Shown here: piece after piece, positions 1-6,286 of the stretch
How positions within the stretch are numbered: position 1 is the first letter of the stretch
Layout of the letters: every line of letters starts with the position of its first letter
Source: Eubacterium sp.
Lineage (GTDB): Bacteria; Bacillota; Clostridia; Oscillospirales; Acutalibacteraceae
Reading direction: 5' to 3'
NCBI GenBank assembly: GCA_017543415.1
Contig: JAFYGD010000133.1
Span: 1 to 9,933 of the forward strand
DNA length: 9,933 nucleotides
Program-made: the position numbers and the translations under genes
The notes under the pieces: generated by a model
Told to the model about the DNA's origin: nothing
Database searches by the model: none
What the model saw: the letters and a program-made list of their open reading frames with translations, nothing else

Positions 1-83
1 AAAGGGGAATTGAGTTGAAGGAAGCTTCAATAGAAGTGCTTGATACCTTGTGGGAAGAAGCCAAGATAATAAAAGGCGAGTAA
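1..83 (+). CDS. mazG: MazG C-terminus (nucleoside triphosphate pyrophosphohydrolase), 5' truncated by window edge
   Basis: Only the last 26 codons are present, in the frame starting at base 3 and ending at TAA 81-83. The peptide contains LKEASIEVLDTLWEEAK, which matches the usual MazG ending, where a 'leucine-lysine...leucine-glutamate-glutamate-methionine...LWEEAK' helix closes the protein. MazG proteins hydrolyse (d)NTPs to monophosphate and pyrophosphate and are thought to clean the nucleotide pool. The position directly before hup and rqcP is the standard clostridial order (in Bacillus, yabN before yabO), which supports the call. The catalytic EExxE motifs lie outside the window, so activity cannot be judged. 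A small inverted repeat (AGGCGA/TCGCCT, 74-89) straddles the stop codon but has no following T-run. Confidence 0.75.
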   Translation, partial: RGIELKEASIEVLDTLWEEAKIIKGE

Positions 84-100
84 TCGCCTAAATAAAAAAT

Positions 101-105
101 GGAGG
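101..105 (+). promoter_or_regulatory. Ribosome-binding site of hup
   Basis: A perfect GGAGG lies 7 bases before the ATG at 113. This is a strong Shine-Dalgarno site, as expected for an abundant protein. No clear promoter is visible in the 29-base gap after mazG, so hup is either cotranscribed with mazG or served by a promoter inside or upstream of it. Confidence 0.8.
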
Positions 106-112
106 AAAAATT

Positions 113-385
113 ATGAACAAAACTGATTTAGTAGCAGCTGTAGCTGCAAAGGCTGACCTTTCAAAGAAAGACGCAGAAGCTGCTGTAGCAGCTGTTGTAG
201 CAGCTATCACCGACGCTCTTGCTGACGGCGATAAGGTTTCTCTTGTTGGCTTTGGTACTTTTGAAACCAGAAAACGCGCAGCTCGCACCGGTCAGAACCC
301 CCGCACTGGCGAAAAGATTAAGATTGCTGCAGCTAAGGTTCCCGCTTTCAAAGCAGGTAAGGCTCTTAAAGACGCAGTTAAATAA
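113..385 (+). CDS. hup: HU family DNA-binding protein
   Basis: This is a 90-residue protein, the usual length for HU. HU is a homodimeric nucleoid protein that binds and bends DNA without strong sequence preference. The N-terminal helical dimerisation region (about residues 1-42) is very alanine rich. It is followed by the family signature GFGTF (46-50). The basic beta-arm (about 52-75) holds the conserved NPRTGE (62-67), whose proline intercalates in the minor groove. The C-terminal helix [12 protein letters not shown] is typical. The start is set by the GGAGG at 101-105. It sits between mazG and rqcP, a neighbourhood common in clostridia. The gene is followed directly by a hairpin that would favour monocistronic, high-level hup message. 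The identification is firm; a plain HU rather than a specialised paralogue is inferred from length and context. Confidence 0.96.
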   Translation: MNKTDLVAAVAAKADLSKKDAEAAVAAVVAAITDALADGDKVSLVGFGTFETRKRAARTGQNPRTGEKIKIAAAKVPAFKAGKALKDAVK

Positions 386-396
386 TTAATGCCTTT

Positions 397-435
397 AAAA
401 GGGGCTGTTCCTCTGCGGACAGCCCCCTAAATTTT
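397..435 (+). terminator. Hairpin after hup, probable (leaky) intrinsic terminator
   Basis: GGGGCTGT (401-408) pairs with ACAGCCCC (419-426), and two further inner pairs (U-G, C-G) close a loop of about 6 bases. The stem is preceded by AAAA and followed by CTAAATTTT. The T-run is short and interrupted, so termination is probably partial, leaving some read-through into rqcP, whose ATG is only 19 bases after the stem. Confidence 0.75.
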
Positions 436-444
436 GGTGATAAT

Positions 445-684
445 ATGAGAATTGATAAGTATTTAAAAGTCAGCAGAATTATTAAGCGCCGTACAGTTGC
501 AAATGAAGCCTGCGACGCAGGAAGAATAGAGGTAAACGGCAAGGTTGTCCGCGCGTCTTACGACGTAAAGGTAGGCGATAAAATCACCGTAAACCTCGGG
601 CAGAATTCAAGGAGCTTTGAGGTCCTTGAAGTAAGCGAACATGCGCTTAAAGAGGATGCTGCAAAACTTTATAAGCCATTATAA
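445..684 (+). CDS. rqcP: S4-domain RNA-binding protein RqcP (YabO family)
   Basis: This 79-residue protein is almost entirely one S4 RNA-binding domain. It opens MRIDKYLKVSRIIKRRTVAN and continues AGRIEVNGKVV (about 26-36) and KVGDKITVNLG (42-52), the classic S4/Hsp15 pattern. Bacillus YabO was renamed RqcP after it was shown to act with RqcH in ribosome-associated quality control, helping C-terminal alanine tailing of stalled peptides on 50S subunits. By homology the same role is inferred here. The length agrees with the family (about 80-90). The start ATG 445 is preceded by GGTGAT (436-441), the 3' part of a Shine-Dalgarno sequence. In Bacillus this gene is followed at once by yabP and yabQ; here it is followed by a terminator and an inserted block. 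Confidence 0.93.
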   Translation: MRIDKYLKVSRIIKRRTVANEACDAGRIEVNGKVVRASYDVKVGDKITVNLGQNSRSFEVLEVSEHALKEDAAKLYKPL

Positions 685-710
685 AAAGCTTAGCGGTGCT
701 AAGCTTTTTT
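683..710. terminator. Bidirectional intrinsic terminator between rqcP and the convergent ligase gene
   Basis: AAGCTTAGC (686-694) and GCTAAGCTT (698-706) form a 9-bp stem with a 3-base loop (GGT). The flanking A-run and T-run extend the pairing to about 12 bp. On the plus strand the stem is followed by a T-run (707-710). On the minus strand the same hairpin is followed by TTTTTAT. It can therefore end both rqcP and the converging gene whose stop is at 712-714. Confidence 0.9.
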
Positions 711-711
711 A

Positions 712-2109
712 TTATTGATGTATTAAATTTTCTATTTCCGATTTCGTAACGGTTTTTATATCCTTTGGCATTTGTATTTCATGCTTTTCGTAGGTGTATG
801 AAATAGCCTGAATAAGTCCCCAAAGCATCATTATAAGTATAATCTGCTTGGGCGAATTGAATATGTAATCCGAAAGTCCGAATATCAGCAGTGAAACGTA
901 AGAAGCCAGAACGGTGATTACAAGCGTAAGAACCTCTGCTTCTTTTGTTTTGATTTCAAGCAGCTTTCCTACGGCGCGTATAATAATTACCGCAAGGAAA
1001 ATCAGTCCTATTATTCCTAGCTCCGCCCACATTTCAATTACAAAGTTGTGAGCGTGCGGCTTTTTGAGCGCATAGTTGTTTAAAAGAATGTTTCCCGTCT
1101 GCTCACAGCCGAACCCCATTCCGAAAATGCACGCGCCTATATGGTGCGTAAGGTAATCCGTTAAATCTTTCCAGATTTCAAAATGCCTTGCCGTTGAAAG
1201 CATTGCCTCCTCGGGTGAAACGGGTAAAAACTGAACGTTCGGGTATATGTTGATTTTTCCGTATCTTACAAGCAGAGCAAAAACCGAGCTTCCGCCTGCC
1301 GGAATGAAAAGCGCAAGCATTTTAAGCGCGTGGCGCCTGATAAACAAAATGAACATTACCGCCCATGCAGCAATAAGAACATAACATCCCGCACGCGTCT
1401 GTGTTGAAGCCATGCCAAAGCTTATAAACGTAAGAGCGGTAAAGCTTAACGCTTTTTCCTTCTTTGTTTTCGCGTTGAGTAACAGATATACTCCGAGCGG
1501 GAATGCAACATGCATAAAGCTTGCAAGCAGGTTCGGATTTGAATAAAATCCGCTTGCCCTGTTAGTCCACATAAAGGTTGAAATCTTAAACGGTACAGCA
1601 GAATAAACCGCTGTATCAAGCGCGCGGTAAAACGGCGTTGTAAGAACAAAGGAGGAGGGCAGGTATTTGTTTGCGCTTAGTACAAACGTAACAAACTGTA
1701 CCGCTCCAACCGCACCGTTAACTGCCGCAGAAGCAACAATAGCAATTATTACCTTCTTAATTCTCTCCCTTGTTCTTGCAAGGTTAAAAATCATTACCTG
1801 AATTAATATTACCGCCCACCAGAGCCCGGCGCTTCCGAGCGTGTCAAGCTTGGTAGGAGACCATATTGCGCTTATAAGCATTAAGCCCATAAAGCCCATT
1901 TCAAGCTTGCCGATATTTCCAACCTTTGCAAGCCTTCCTTCACGAGTCCATTGTCTTTTAAAGATTATGTATGAAATAAAAAGAATAAACGGGCTTATGT
2001 ATTCAGGCAGCAGCGAAAAGGCAAATACCGTAAACAAAAGGCAGTACCATGCAGGATTTTTTTTGATTTTTGCTTTTAAATCAAGCCTTTCAGTATCTGT
2101 AATATCCAT
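712..2109 (-). CDS. O-antigen ligase/polymerase family membrane protein (Wzy/WaaL-like)
   Basis: The product is about 465 residues and highly hydrophobic, with roughly ten to twelve predicted membrane helices by eye, so it is an integral membrane protein. Sequences shared with the O-antigen ligase/Wzy family (PF04932-like) are RASGFYSNPNLLA (184-196), STQTRAG (about 235-241), STARHFEIWKD (about 305-315) and the large external-loop signature KPHAHNFVIEMWAELGIIGL (350-369). The family joins or polymerises lipid-linked glycans on the outer face of the membrane. In a Gram-positive this would be capsule, teichuronic-type or other wall polysaccharide (inference; the substrate cannot be read from sequence). 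I chose ATG 2109 over ATG 2145. A GGAAGG lies 6 bases before 2109, and the promoter's -10 box (2148-2153) puts the transcript start at about 2141, leaving the 2145 ATG outside the message. The gene stands alone, divergent from the foldase unit and convergent with rqcP. Confidence 0.85.
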   Translation of the reverse strand: MDITDTERLDLKAKIKKNPAWYCLLFTVFAFSLLPEYISPFILFISYIIFKRQWTREGRLAKVGNIGKLEMGFMGLMLISAIWSPTKLDTLGSAGLWWAVILIQVMIFNLARTRERIKKVIIAIVASAAVNGAVGAVQFVTFVLSANKYLPSSFVLTTPFYRALDTAVYSAVPFKISTFMWTNRASGFYSNPNLLASFMHVAFPLGVYLLLNAKTKKEKALSFTALTFISFGMASTQTRAGCYVLIAAWAVMFILFIRRHALKMLALFIPAGGSSVFALLVRYGKINIYPNVQFLPVSPEEAMLSTARHFEIWKDLTDYLTHHIGACIFGMGFGCEQTGNILLNNYALKKPHAHNFVIEMWAELGIIGLIFLAVIIIRAVGKLLEIKTKEAEVLTLVITVLASYVSLLIFGLSDYIFNSPKQIILIMMLWGLIQAISYTYEKHEIQMPKDIKTVTKSEIENLIHQ

Positions 2110-2147
2110 AAAATACCTTCCAAAAAATGTCTGTTTCCGACACAATT

Positions 2148-2176
2148 ACTATACTATAACTTATTTTATTTTGCAA
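2148..2176 (-). promoter_or_regulatory. Sigma-A-like promoter of the O-antigen ligase gene
   Basis: Reading the minus strand, -35 TTGCAA (2176-2171) is followed after 17 bases by -10 TATAGT (2153-2148). The expected start is near 2141, about 30 bases before the chosen ATG at 2109. A second TATAGT at 2158-2153 has only a 12-base spacer and is less likely. Called by consensus only. Confidence 0.65.
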
Positions 2177-2191
2177 GTATGTAATTTTATG

Positions 2192-2220
2192 TTGAAATCT
2201 TTAAAAAGATATTGTATAAT
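2192..2220 (+). promoter_or_regulatory. Sigma-A-like promoter of the parvulin operon
   Basis: TTGAAA (2192-2197) and TATAAT (2215-2220) are separated by exactly 17 bases, a near-consensus housekeeping promoter. The predicted start is near 2227, giving a leader of about 37 bases. It is divergent from the ligase promoter, with the two -35 boxes 15 bases apart, so one bound regulator could affect both. I saw no clear operator between them. Confidence 0.75.
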
Positions 2221-2263
2221 ATTAAACTGTTATATAATAATTTTATTTAAGGAGTGCGCAAAT

Positions 2264-4135
2264 ATGAGCGATAAACTTAATAATAACATCACCCCGGATG
2301 AGAATAATGAAACGCTCCAGCCGCCAAAGCAGAATTATGAGGAAAACGATAACTGGCAGTTTGACGGCGTTGCTCATACGCTCGAAAATACGGTAATCGA
2401 AAACGATGAGCTTGAAATCGTTATCCCTAAAAAGGAAAGCGAATTTGAAACGCGTGAGCGTCCTTCTGCTGAAAAAACTTCTTCAGCAGCAAGCCCCGCT
2501 GAGCCGCGTGAGGACAGCACCAATTCCGTAAAGTTCTTTACAATGGCTGTTTTCCTTCTTATTATGGCAGGCGTTCTTGCTTTCTTCGGAATCCGTTACT
2601 ATAATACTCCAAATACAACGGAAACCCTTAATCCCGGTAATGTTGCAGTAACAATCGGTGATACCGATGTTTCAATCGGTATGTATAATTACTATTATAA
2701 TTCAACCGTTAATTATTATCTGCAGCAGGCAAGCTACGGCTACGTTGAGCTTGATTCAACAAAATCCTATGCATCCCAGAAGACTACCGATGAAGACGGT
2801 AAAGAGGTTACATGGGAACAGCGCTTCAAGGACGATACTCTTTCACAGCTTCAGAGGCTTGTAGCTTACTATGAAGCTGCAAATAAAGACGGCGTTAAGC
2901 TTACCGACGAGCAGAAAAAGCAGATTGACGACGACCTTGAACAGGTTAAGGCAAAGGCAAGCGAAGAGGATATGTCCGTTGATGAGTATATCAGCGTGAA
3001 CTACGGCGATTACTGCGGACTTGCTACCCTTAAAAAGATGGAGGAAATGTCCTATTCGGCACAGACTTACCTCCGCAAGGCTACTATCGAAATGGTACCC
3101 GATGAAGAAAGGGTTAACAAATACTATGAGGAGCACAAGGAAGATTATCAGCAGGTTGAAATGTGCTACCTTGTAATGCAGTATGATGAGGACACCAAGG
3201 CTGACGTTATTAAGCAGGCTAAAAAGTATGCTTCGCAAATCAGCAATGAAAATGAGCTTAAAAAGCTTATTCCTATTGCCTGCAAGGATTTAATTGACGC
3301 TTATGTTAAAAACGGTACTTACGGTGATGCCGATGCTGTTGCAGAGCAGATTGCCAAATCCTCAACAATGACTGTAACAAAAAGTAATCCCAACCAGCTT
3401 CCCCAGGCAATCATAGATTTCCTTTTTGATAAGAACAACAAAAAAGGTTCCTGCAGAACCGTTGCTGACGACGATTATAAGGAAGTATTTATTGTTCTTA
3501 AGAACAGCGGTATTTCAGTTTATGACGACACTGTTTACAGCGTAAGGCATATCCTTGTAATGCCCGAAACCGATAAAGCTGACGACGACGATAATACAGA
3601 AACTGCAGAGCCTACCAAGGAGCAGTGGAAGGTAGCAAAGGAAACTGCTGATAAGATTTTAAATGAATACAATTCAGGCGAAAGAAACGAATATAACTTT
3701 GCGCTTCTTGCAGAAAAGTATTCAGACGATACTGCTTCGCTTTCAAGCGGCGGCAGCAACTTCGGCGGTATTTATTCAAACACTCCGCTCGGTCAGATGG
3801 TAAAAGAATTTGAAGGCTGGGCAACGGATAAAAACAGAACCTACGGCGATGTTGACATCGTTAAGTCACAGTTCGGTTATCACATTATGTATTTCATCAG
3901 CAGCGGTCCTGCTTATCTTGCAGAATGTAAGGTAGCGGTTCAGCTTGAAATGGAAGACGAATTTGTTGATAAGGCAGAAATCAAAGAGCATAAAAATGCT
4001 ATGAAGAAAACAAAGGTTGCAAAGCCTCAGTCAGCAAGTCAGCAGTCTGATGCACAGCAGAGCTCTGCAGAGGATTATTCTGTTGAAACTCCTTCTGAAA
4101 ATTCAGGCGAAGTAACCGGCGACGTTCAGGAATAA
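2264..4135 (+). CDS. Membrane-anchored parvulin-type peptidyl-prolyl cis-trans isomerase (PrsA/SurA-like foldase), copy 1
   Basis: The product is 623 residues. Residues 1-90 are polar, acidic and presumably cytoplasmic. One membrane helix (about 91-110, FFTMAVFLLIMAGVLAFFGI) follows. The rest is extracytoplasmic: a helical chaperone-like region (about 125-420) and one parvulin domain (about 425-545) that starts VRHILV (His429) and ends FGYHIMYF (His540), with GGSNFGGIYS and the usual conserved core between. A Ser/Gln/Glu-rich tail ends the protein. Parvulins isomerise proline bonds and help exported proteins fold. Unlike PrsA there is no lipobox, so anchoring is by an internal type II helix. 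ATG 2264 follows AAGGAG (about 2249-2254). The frame is open upstream to 1841, but that part lies antisense to the ligase and before the promoter, so it is rejected. Cotranscription with its paralogue is likely but not required, since a second promoter lies between them. Confidence 0.88.
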   Translation: MSDKLNNNITPDENNETLQPPKQNYEENDNWQFDGVAHTLENTVIENDELEIVIPKKESEFETRERPSAEKTSSAASPAEPREDSTNSVKFFTMAVFLLIMAGVLAFFGIRYYNTPNTTETLNPGNVAVTIGDTDVSIGMYNYYYNSTVNYYLQQASYGYVELDSTKSYASQKTTDEDGKEVTWEQRFKDDTLSQLQRLVAYYEAANKDGVKLTDEQKKQIDDDLEQVKAKASEEDMSVDEYISVNYGDYCGLATLKKMEEMSYSAQTYLRKATIEMVPDEERVNKYYEEHKEDYQQVEMCYLVMQYDEDTKADVIKQAKKYASQISNENELKKLIPIACKDLIDAYVKNGTYGDADAVAEQIAKSSTMTVTKSNPNQLPQAIIDFLFDKNNKKGSCRTVADDDYKEVFIVLKNSGISVYDDTVYSVRHILVMPETDKADDDDNTETAEPTKEQWKVAKETADKILNEYNSGERNEYNFALLAEKYSDDTASLSSGGSNFGGIYSNTPLGQMVKEFEGWATDKNRTYGDVDIVKSQFGYHIMYFISSGPAYLAECKVAVQLEMEDEFVDKAEIKEHKNAMKKTKVAKPQSASQQSDAQQSSAEDYSVETPSENSGEVTGDVQE

Positions 4136-4139
4136 ACTG

Positions 4140-4168
4140 TTGAAATGTAAGTAGTGTTGCTGTAGAAT
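4140..4168 (+). promoter_or_regulatory. Possible sigma-A-like promoter before the second parvulin gene
   Basis: TTGAAA (4140-4145) and TAGAAT (4163-4168) are 17 bases apart in the 72-base gap between the two parvulin genes. The -35 box begins 5 bases after the TAA of copy 1. It is consistent with an internal promoter, but this is a consensus match only. Confidence 0.45.
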
Positions 4169-4177
4169 ATACAGCGA
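4157..4177. repeat. Inverted repeat spanning the -10 box of the internal promoter
   Basis: GCTGTA (4159-4164) and TACAGC (4170-4175) flank GAATA, and the pairing extends to 8 bp with a U-G pair. It overlaps the TAGAAT -10 box. It could be an operator, or a weak terminator stem after copy 1 (followed only by ATTTAAAA). I cannot decide between these. Confidence 0.4.
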
Positions 4178-4192
4178 TTTAAAATAACCCGT

Positions 4193-4198
4193 AAAGGA
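4193..4198 (+). promoter_or_regulatory. Ribosome-binding site deciding the start of parvulin copy 2
   Basis: AAAGGA lies 9 bases before ATG 4208. The earlier in-frame ATG at 4199 touches this site and is too close to use, so 4208 is the start. Confidence 0.65.
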
Positions 4199-4207
4199 AT
4201 GATAATT

Positions 4208-6010
4208 ATGGCTAAAGAAACAGAAAAAGAAATGACAAAGCTTGAAGCCAAGGCTGAAAAGGCTAAGGCTAAAAGAGACGAGCTTAACAATGAAATCAAA
4301 GAGCTTAAGGAACAAATCCTTAATGAAAAGGAAGAAAAAGAAAAAGAAAAGCTCCGTAAAAAGCGCGATGCTCTTATTGCCCAGAAGGACGCAATTATTA
4401 TTACTGATGAAAAGGTAAAGGTTCCTATGAGCGCTTCCGCTAAAAGAGGAATTTAGGCTTGCGTTGCTATTGTATGTATTATAGCGCTTCTCTTTGCGTA
4501 TGTTGCAACGGGTGGAGCAAAGCATGGCTTTATCAGCTCTCTCGGCTGGCCGCAGAAGGTACTCACCGGTATGGTTGTAACAGACGGTGACGGCGAAAAG
4601 CACAATATTAAGGTATCAACCTATAACTATTACTTTGCTGTTTATTACAACAATCTTAAGCAGAGTCAGAGTTATTATTCCCAGTACGGAATTGAAGGCG
4701 GCAGCGACGTTGATTTTGAAAAGGCGTTCAAAAAGCAGACCACCGAAGATGAGGACGGCAAGAAGATTACATGGGCTGAAAAAGCTGAAAACGCTGTTCT
4801 TGACAATATCAAAGAGGTTTACGGCTATTACTATGCCGCTGTAAAAGCAAACGACGGCAAAGAGCCTGAAATTACCGAAGAACAGCAGAAAGAGCTTGAC
4901 GAAACTCTTGACAGCTATAAGGATTCCGCAAAACAGAACGGCTTTACCTTAAGCGCATATCTTATGGCTGCTATGGGCGACGGTGTTGACGCTGAAACCT
5001 TTACCCGTGAAGCTACAGTAGCTTATATTTCCGAAAACTATCAGGAAAACTATCAGGAAGACCTTTCAAATAAGGAATATACCGAAGACGAATATAAGGA
5101 TTATCTTAAAAAGCATGAAGATGAGCTTGAAAGCGTAGACGTTAAGTTCTTTGAAGCAAGCAATGAAGACGATGCAAAGGCATTCGTTGACGAGCTTAAT
5201 GAAGACGGCTCCAACTTTGCAGAGCTTGCTGTTAAGTATGCAGATGAGGACGATAAGGATACTTATAAGGACGAAGTAGAAACTACTTATAAAGACGCAA
5301 CCCGTTCTGTATTTACAAACCTCGGCGCAGCTATTTCCGTTGCAGATGAGAAAAAGGAAAAGGACGATAACGAGGAAACAAAGGAAACCTATCCCGGTTT
5401 TGACTGGCTCTTCTCAAAGAAGAGAGCAGCGGGCGACAAGAAAGCATATTCAACCTCAGTCGTATACATTGTTAAACCCGTAAATCTTTCCGATACAAAG
5501 ACCGTTAACGTTCGCCATATCCTTATTCAGGCTGAGAAGAAGAATGATGAAGGCGAAACCGAAAACGTAAAGCTTTCAGAAGCAAACGGTAAGCAGAGAA
5601 AAGCTGCAAAGGAAAAGGCTGAAAGTATCCTTAAGGAATACAACGACGGCAAAAAGACCGAAGAAGCATTTGCCGACCTTGCAAAGAAGTATTCTTCAGA
5701 CGGTAATGCAAGCGACGGCGGTATCTATGAAAACGTTGTTCCCAACCAGATGGTTTCTTCCTTCAACGCATGGTGCTTTGATTCTTCAAGAAAGAGCGGA
5801 GACGTTGAAATAGTAAAAACCGAATTCGGTTACCATATCATTTACTATGTTTCAAAGGGCGACCTTCCCGCTTGGAAATACACCGCACAGCAGGCCATGG
5901 CTTCCGAAACCTCTTCAAATACCTTTGAGGAGCTTAAAAAGAAGTTCAAAATCAAGAAGGCTTATCCCGGCGCCTGCTATTTTGAAATAGATACGGATAT
6001 TGACAGATAA
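4208..6010 (+). pseudogene. Membrane-anchored parvulin-type prolyl isomerase, copy 2, interrupted by an in-frame TAG at 4454-4456
   Basis: Read through, this is a 600-codon gene in a single frame. Residues 1-82 are a charged cytoplasmic coiled coil (MAKETEKEMTKLEAKAEKAK...). Codon 83 is TAG. The membrane helix follows at once (84-103, ACVAIVCIIALLFAYVATGG), then a helical region and a parvulin domain from VRHILI (His437) to FGYHIIYYV (His543). No frameshift is needed and no other stop occurs in the 517 codons after the TAG, so the break is either a recent nonsense change or is read through. No ATG, GTG or TTG occurs in frame between the TAG and ATG 4571. Initiation at 4571 would give a 479-residue protein lacking its membrane anchor and export signal. 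The gene is a diverged tandem copy of its upstream neighbour, with the same layout. TAG ends yabP and the methyltransferase gene here, so general recoding is unlikely. Whether it is a pseudogene or a regulated gene is open. Confidence 0.72.
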
Positions 6011-6012
6011 TT

Positions 6013-6246
6013 ATGGCAAAAACCCTTAAAAACAAAGAAATTGAAGAATTAAAAAAAGAAAATGCACGCCTTATGGCGGCGCTTAGTGAAGCTGAATTTG
6101 AGTGTCAGCGGCTTGAAATAATAAATTCAAACCTTGAGGCTCAGCTCGGTGAATCTAACCGTGAGCTTGAAAAAAACATTGAAATTCTTCAGTCTTTGAA
6201 GGGTGAAATTGAATCAATTGTCAATACGCTGAAAAGTAAATCATAA
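6013..6246 (+). CDS. Small coiled-coil protein of unknown function
   Basis: The product is 77 residues and almost wholly predicted coiled coil, with leucine/isoleucine heptads running through EELKKENARLMAALSEAE and on to LKGEIESIVNTL. It has no membrane helix, signal or cysteine cluster beyond a single Cys. I do not recognise a family. The ATG lies 2 bases after the TAA of the second parvulin gene, and there is no clear Shine-Dalgarno sequence, so translation is probably coupled to ribosomes finishing that gene. It is the last gene before the terminator at 6253-6286 and so belongs to the foldase transcript. By context it could be a cytoplasmic partner for the coiled-coil N-terminus of parvulin copy 2, but that is speculation. 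The even codon use and clean reading frame support a real gene. Confidence 0.7.
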   Translation: MAKTLKNKEIEELKKENARLMAALSEAEFECQRLEIINSNLEAQLGESNRELEKNIEILQSLKGEIESIVNTLKSKS

Positions 6247-6269
6247 ATTAAATCCCCCGTACATATTAT
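6241..6269 (+). promoter_or_regulatory. Possible sigma-E-like sporulation promoter of yabP-yabQ
   Basis: TCATAAA (6241-6247) and CATATTAT (6262-6269) resemble Bacillus sigma-E boxes (an ATA-centred -35 and a CATACAnT-like -10), with 16 bases between the ATA and the -10. yabP and yabQ are reported as sigma-E-dependent in Bacillus subtilis, which makes the site plausible. The predicted start would fall near 6275-6277, only about 10-12 bases before the yabP ATG. This is a weak pattern match. Confidence 0.35.
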
Positions 6270-6286
6270 TGTGCGGGGGTATTTTT
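6253..6286 (+). terminator. Intrinsic terminator at the end of the foldase unit, overlapping the yabP translation start signals
   Basis: CCCCCGTAC (about 6254-6262) pairs with GTGCGGGGG (6271-6279) in a 9-bp stem with one G-U pair, an 8-base AT-rich loop, and TATTTTT directly after. This is a strong terminator shape. The ATG of yabP begins at 6287, the base after the T-run, and the only purine-rich candidate ribosome-binding site for yabP is the GGGGG of the right arm. Confidence 0.85.

Noticed and set aside
74..89. Hairpin AGGCGA/TCGCCT over the mazG stop as a terminator
   Set aside because: The stem is only 6 bp and is followed by A-rich rather than T-rich sequence.
2110..2145. ATG 2145 as the start of the O-antigen ligase
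   Set aside because: It lies upstream of the expected transcript start for the TTGCAA-17-TATAGT promoter, while ATG 2109 has GGAAGG at ideal spacing.
1841..2263. Upstream extension of parvulin copy 1 to give a 764-residue protein
   Set aside because: The extension lies antisense to the 5' end of the ligase gene and before the promoter at 2192-2220. A good ribosome-binding site precedes ATG 2264, and the extension has no domain character.
4454..4456. General reassignment of TAG to an amino acid in this organism
   Set aside because: TAG ends yabP (6557-6559) and the methyltransferase gene (8438-8440) just where these families normally end, so TAG works as a stop here. Only local readthrough or mutation remains.
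4103..4603. Minus-strand frame of 166 codons and other antisense frames over the parvulin, HU, methyltransferase and groEL genes
   Set aside because: They lie opposite well-supported genes and have low-complexity translations, with no sign of independent start signals.
4571..6010. Parvulin copy 2 as an intact 479-residue gene starting at ATG 4571
   Set aside because: There is no convincing ribosome-binding site before 4571, and this start would omit the membrane helix encoded in frame just upstream, leaving a parvulin with no export signal.
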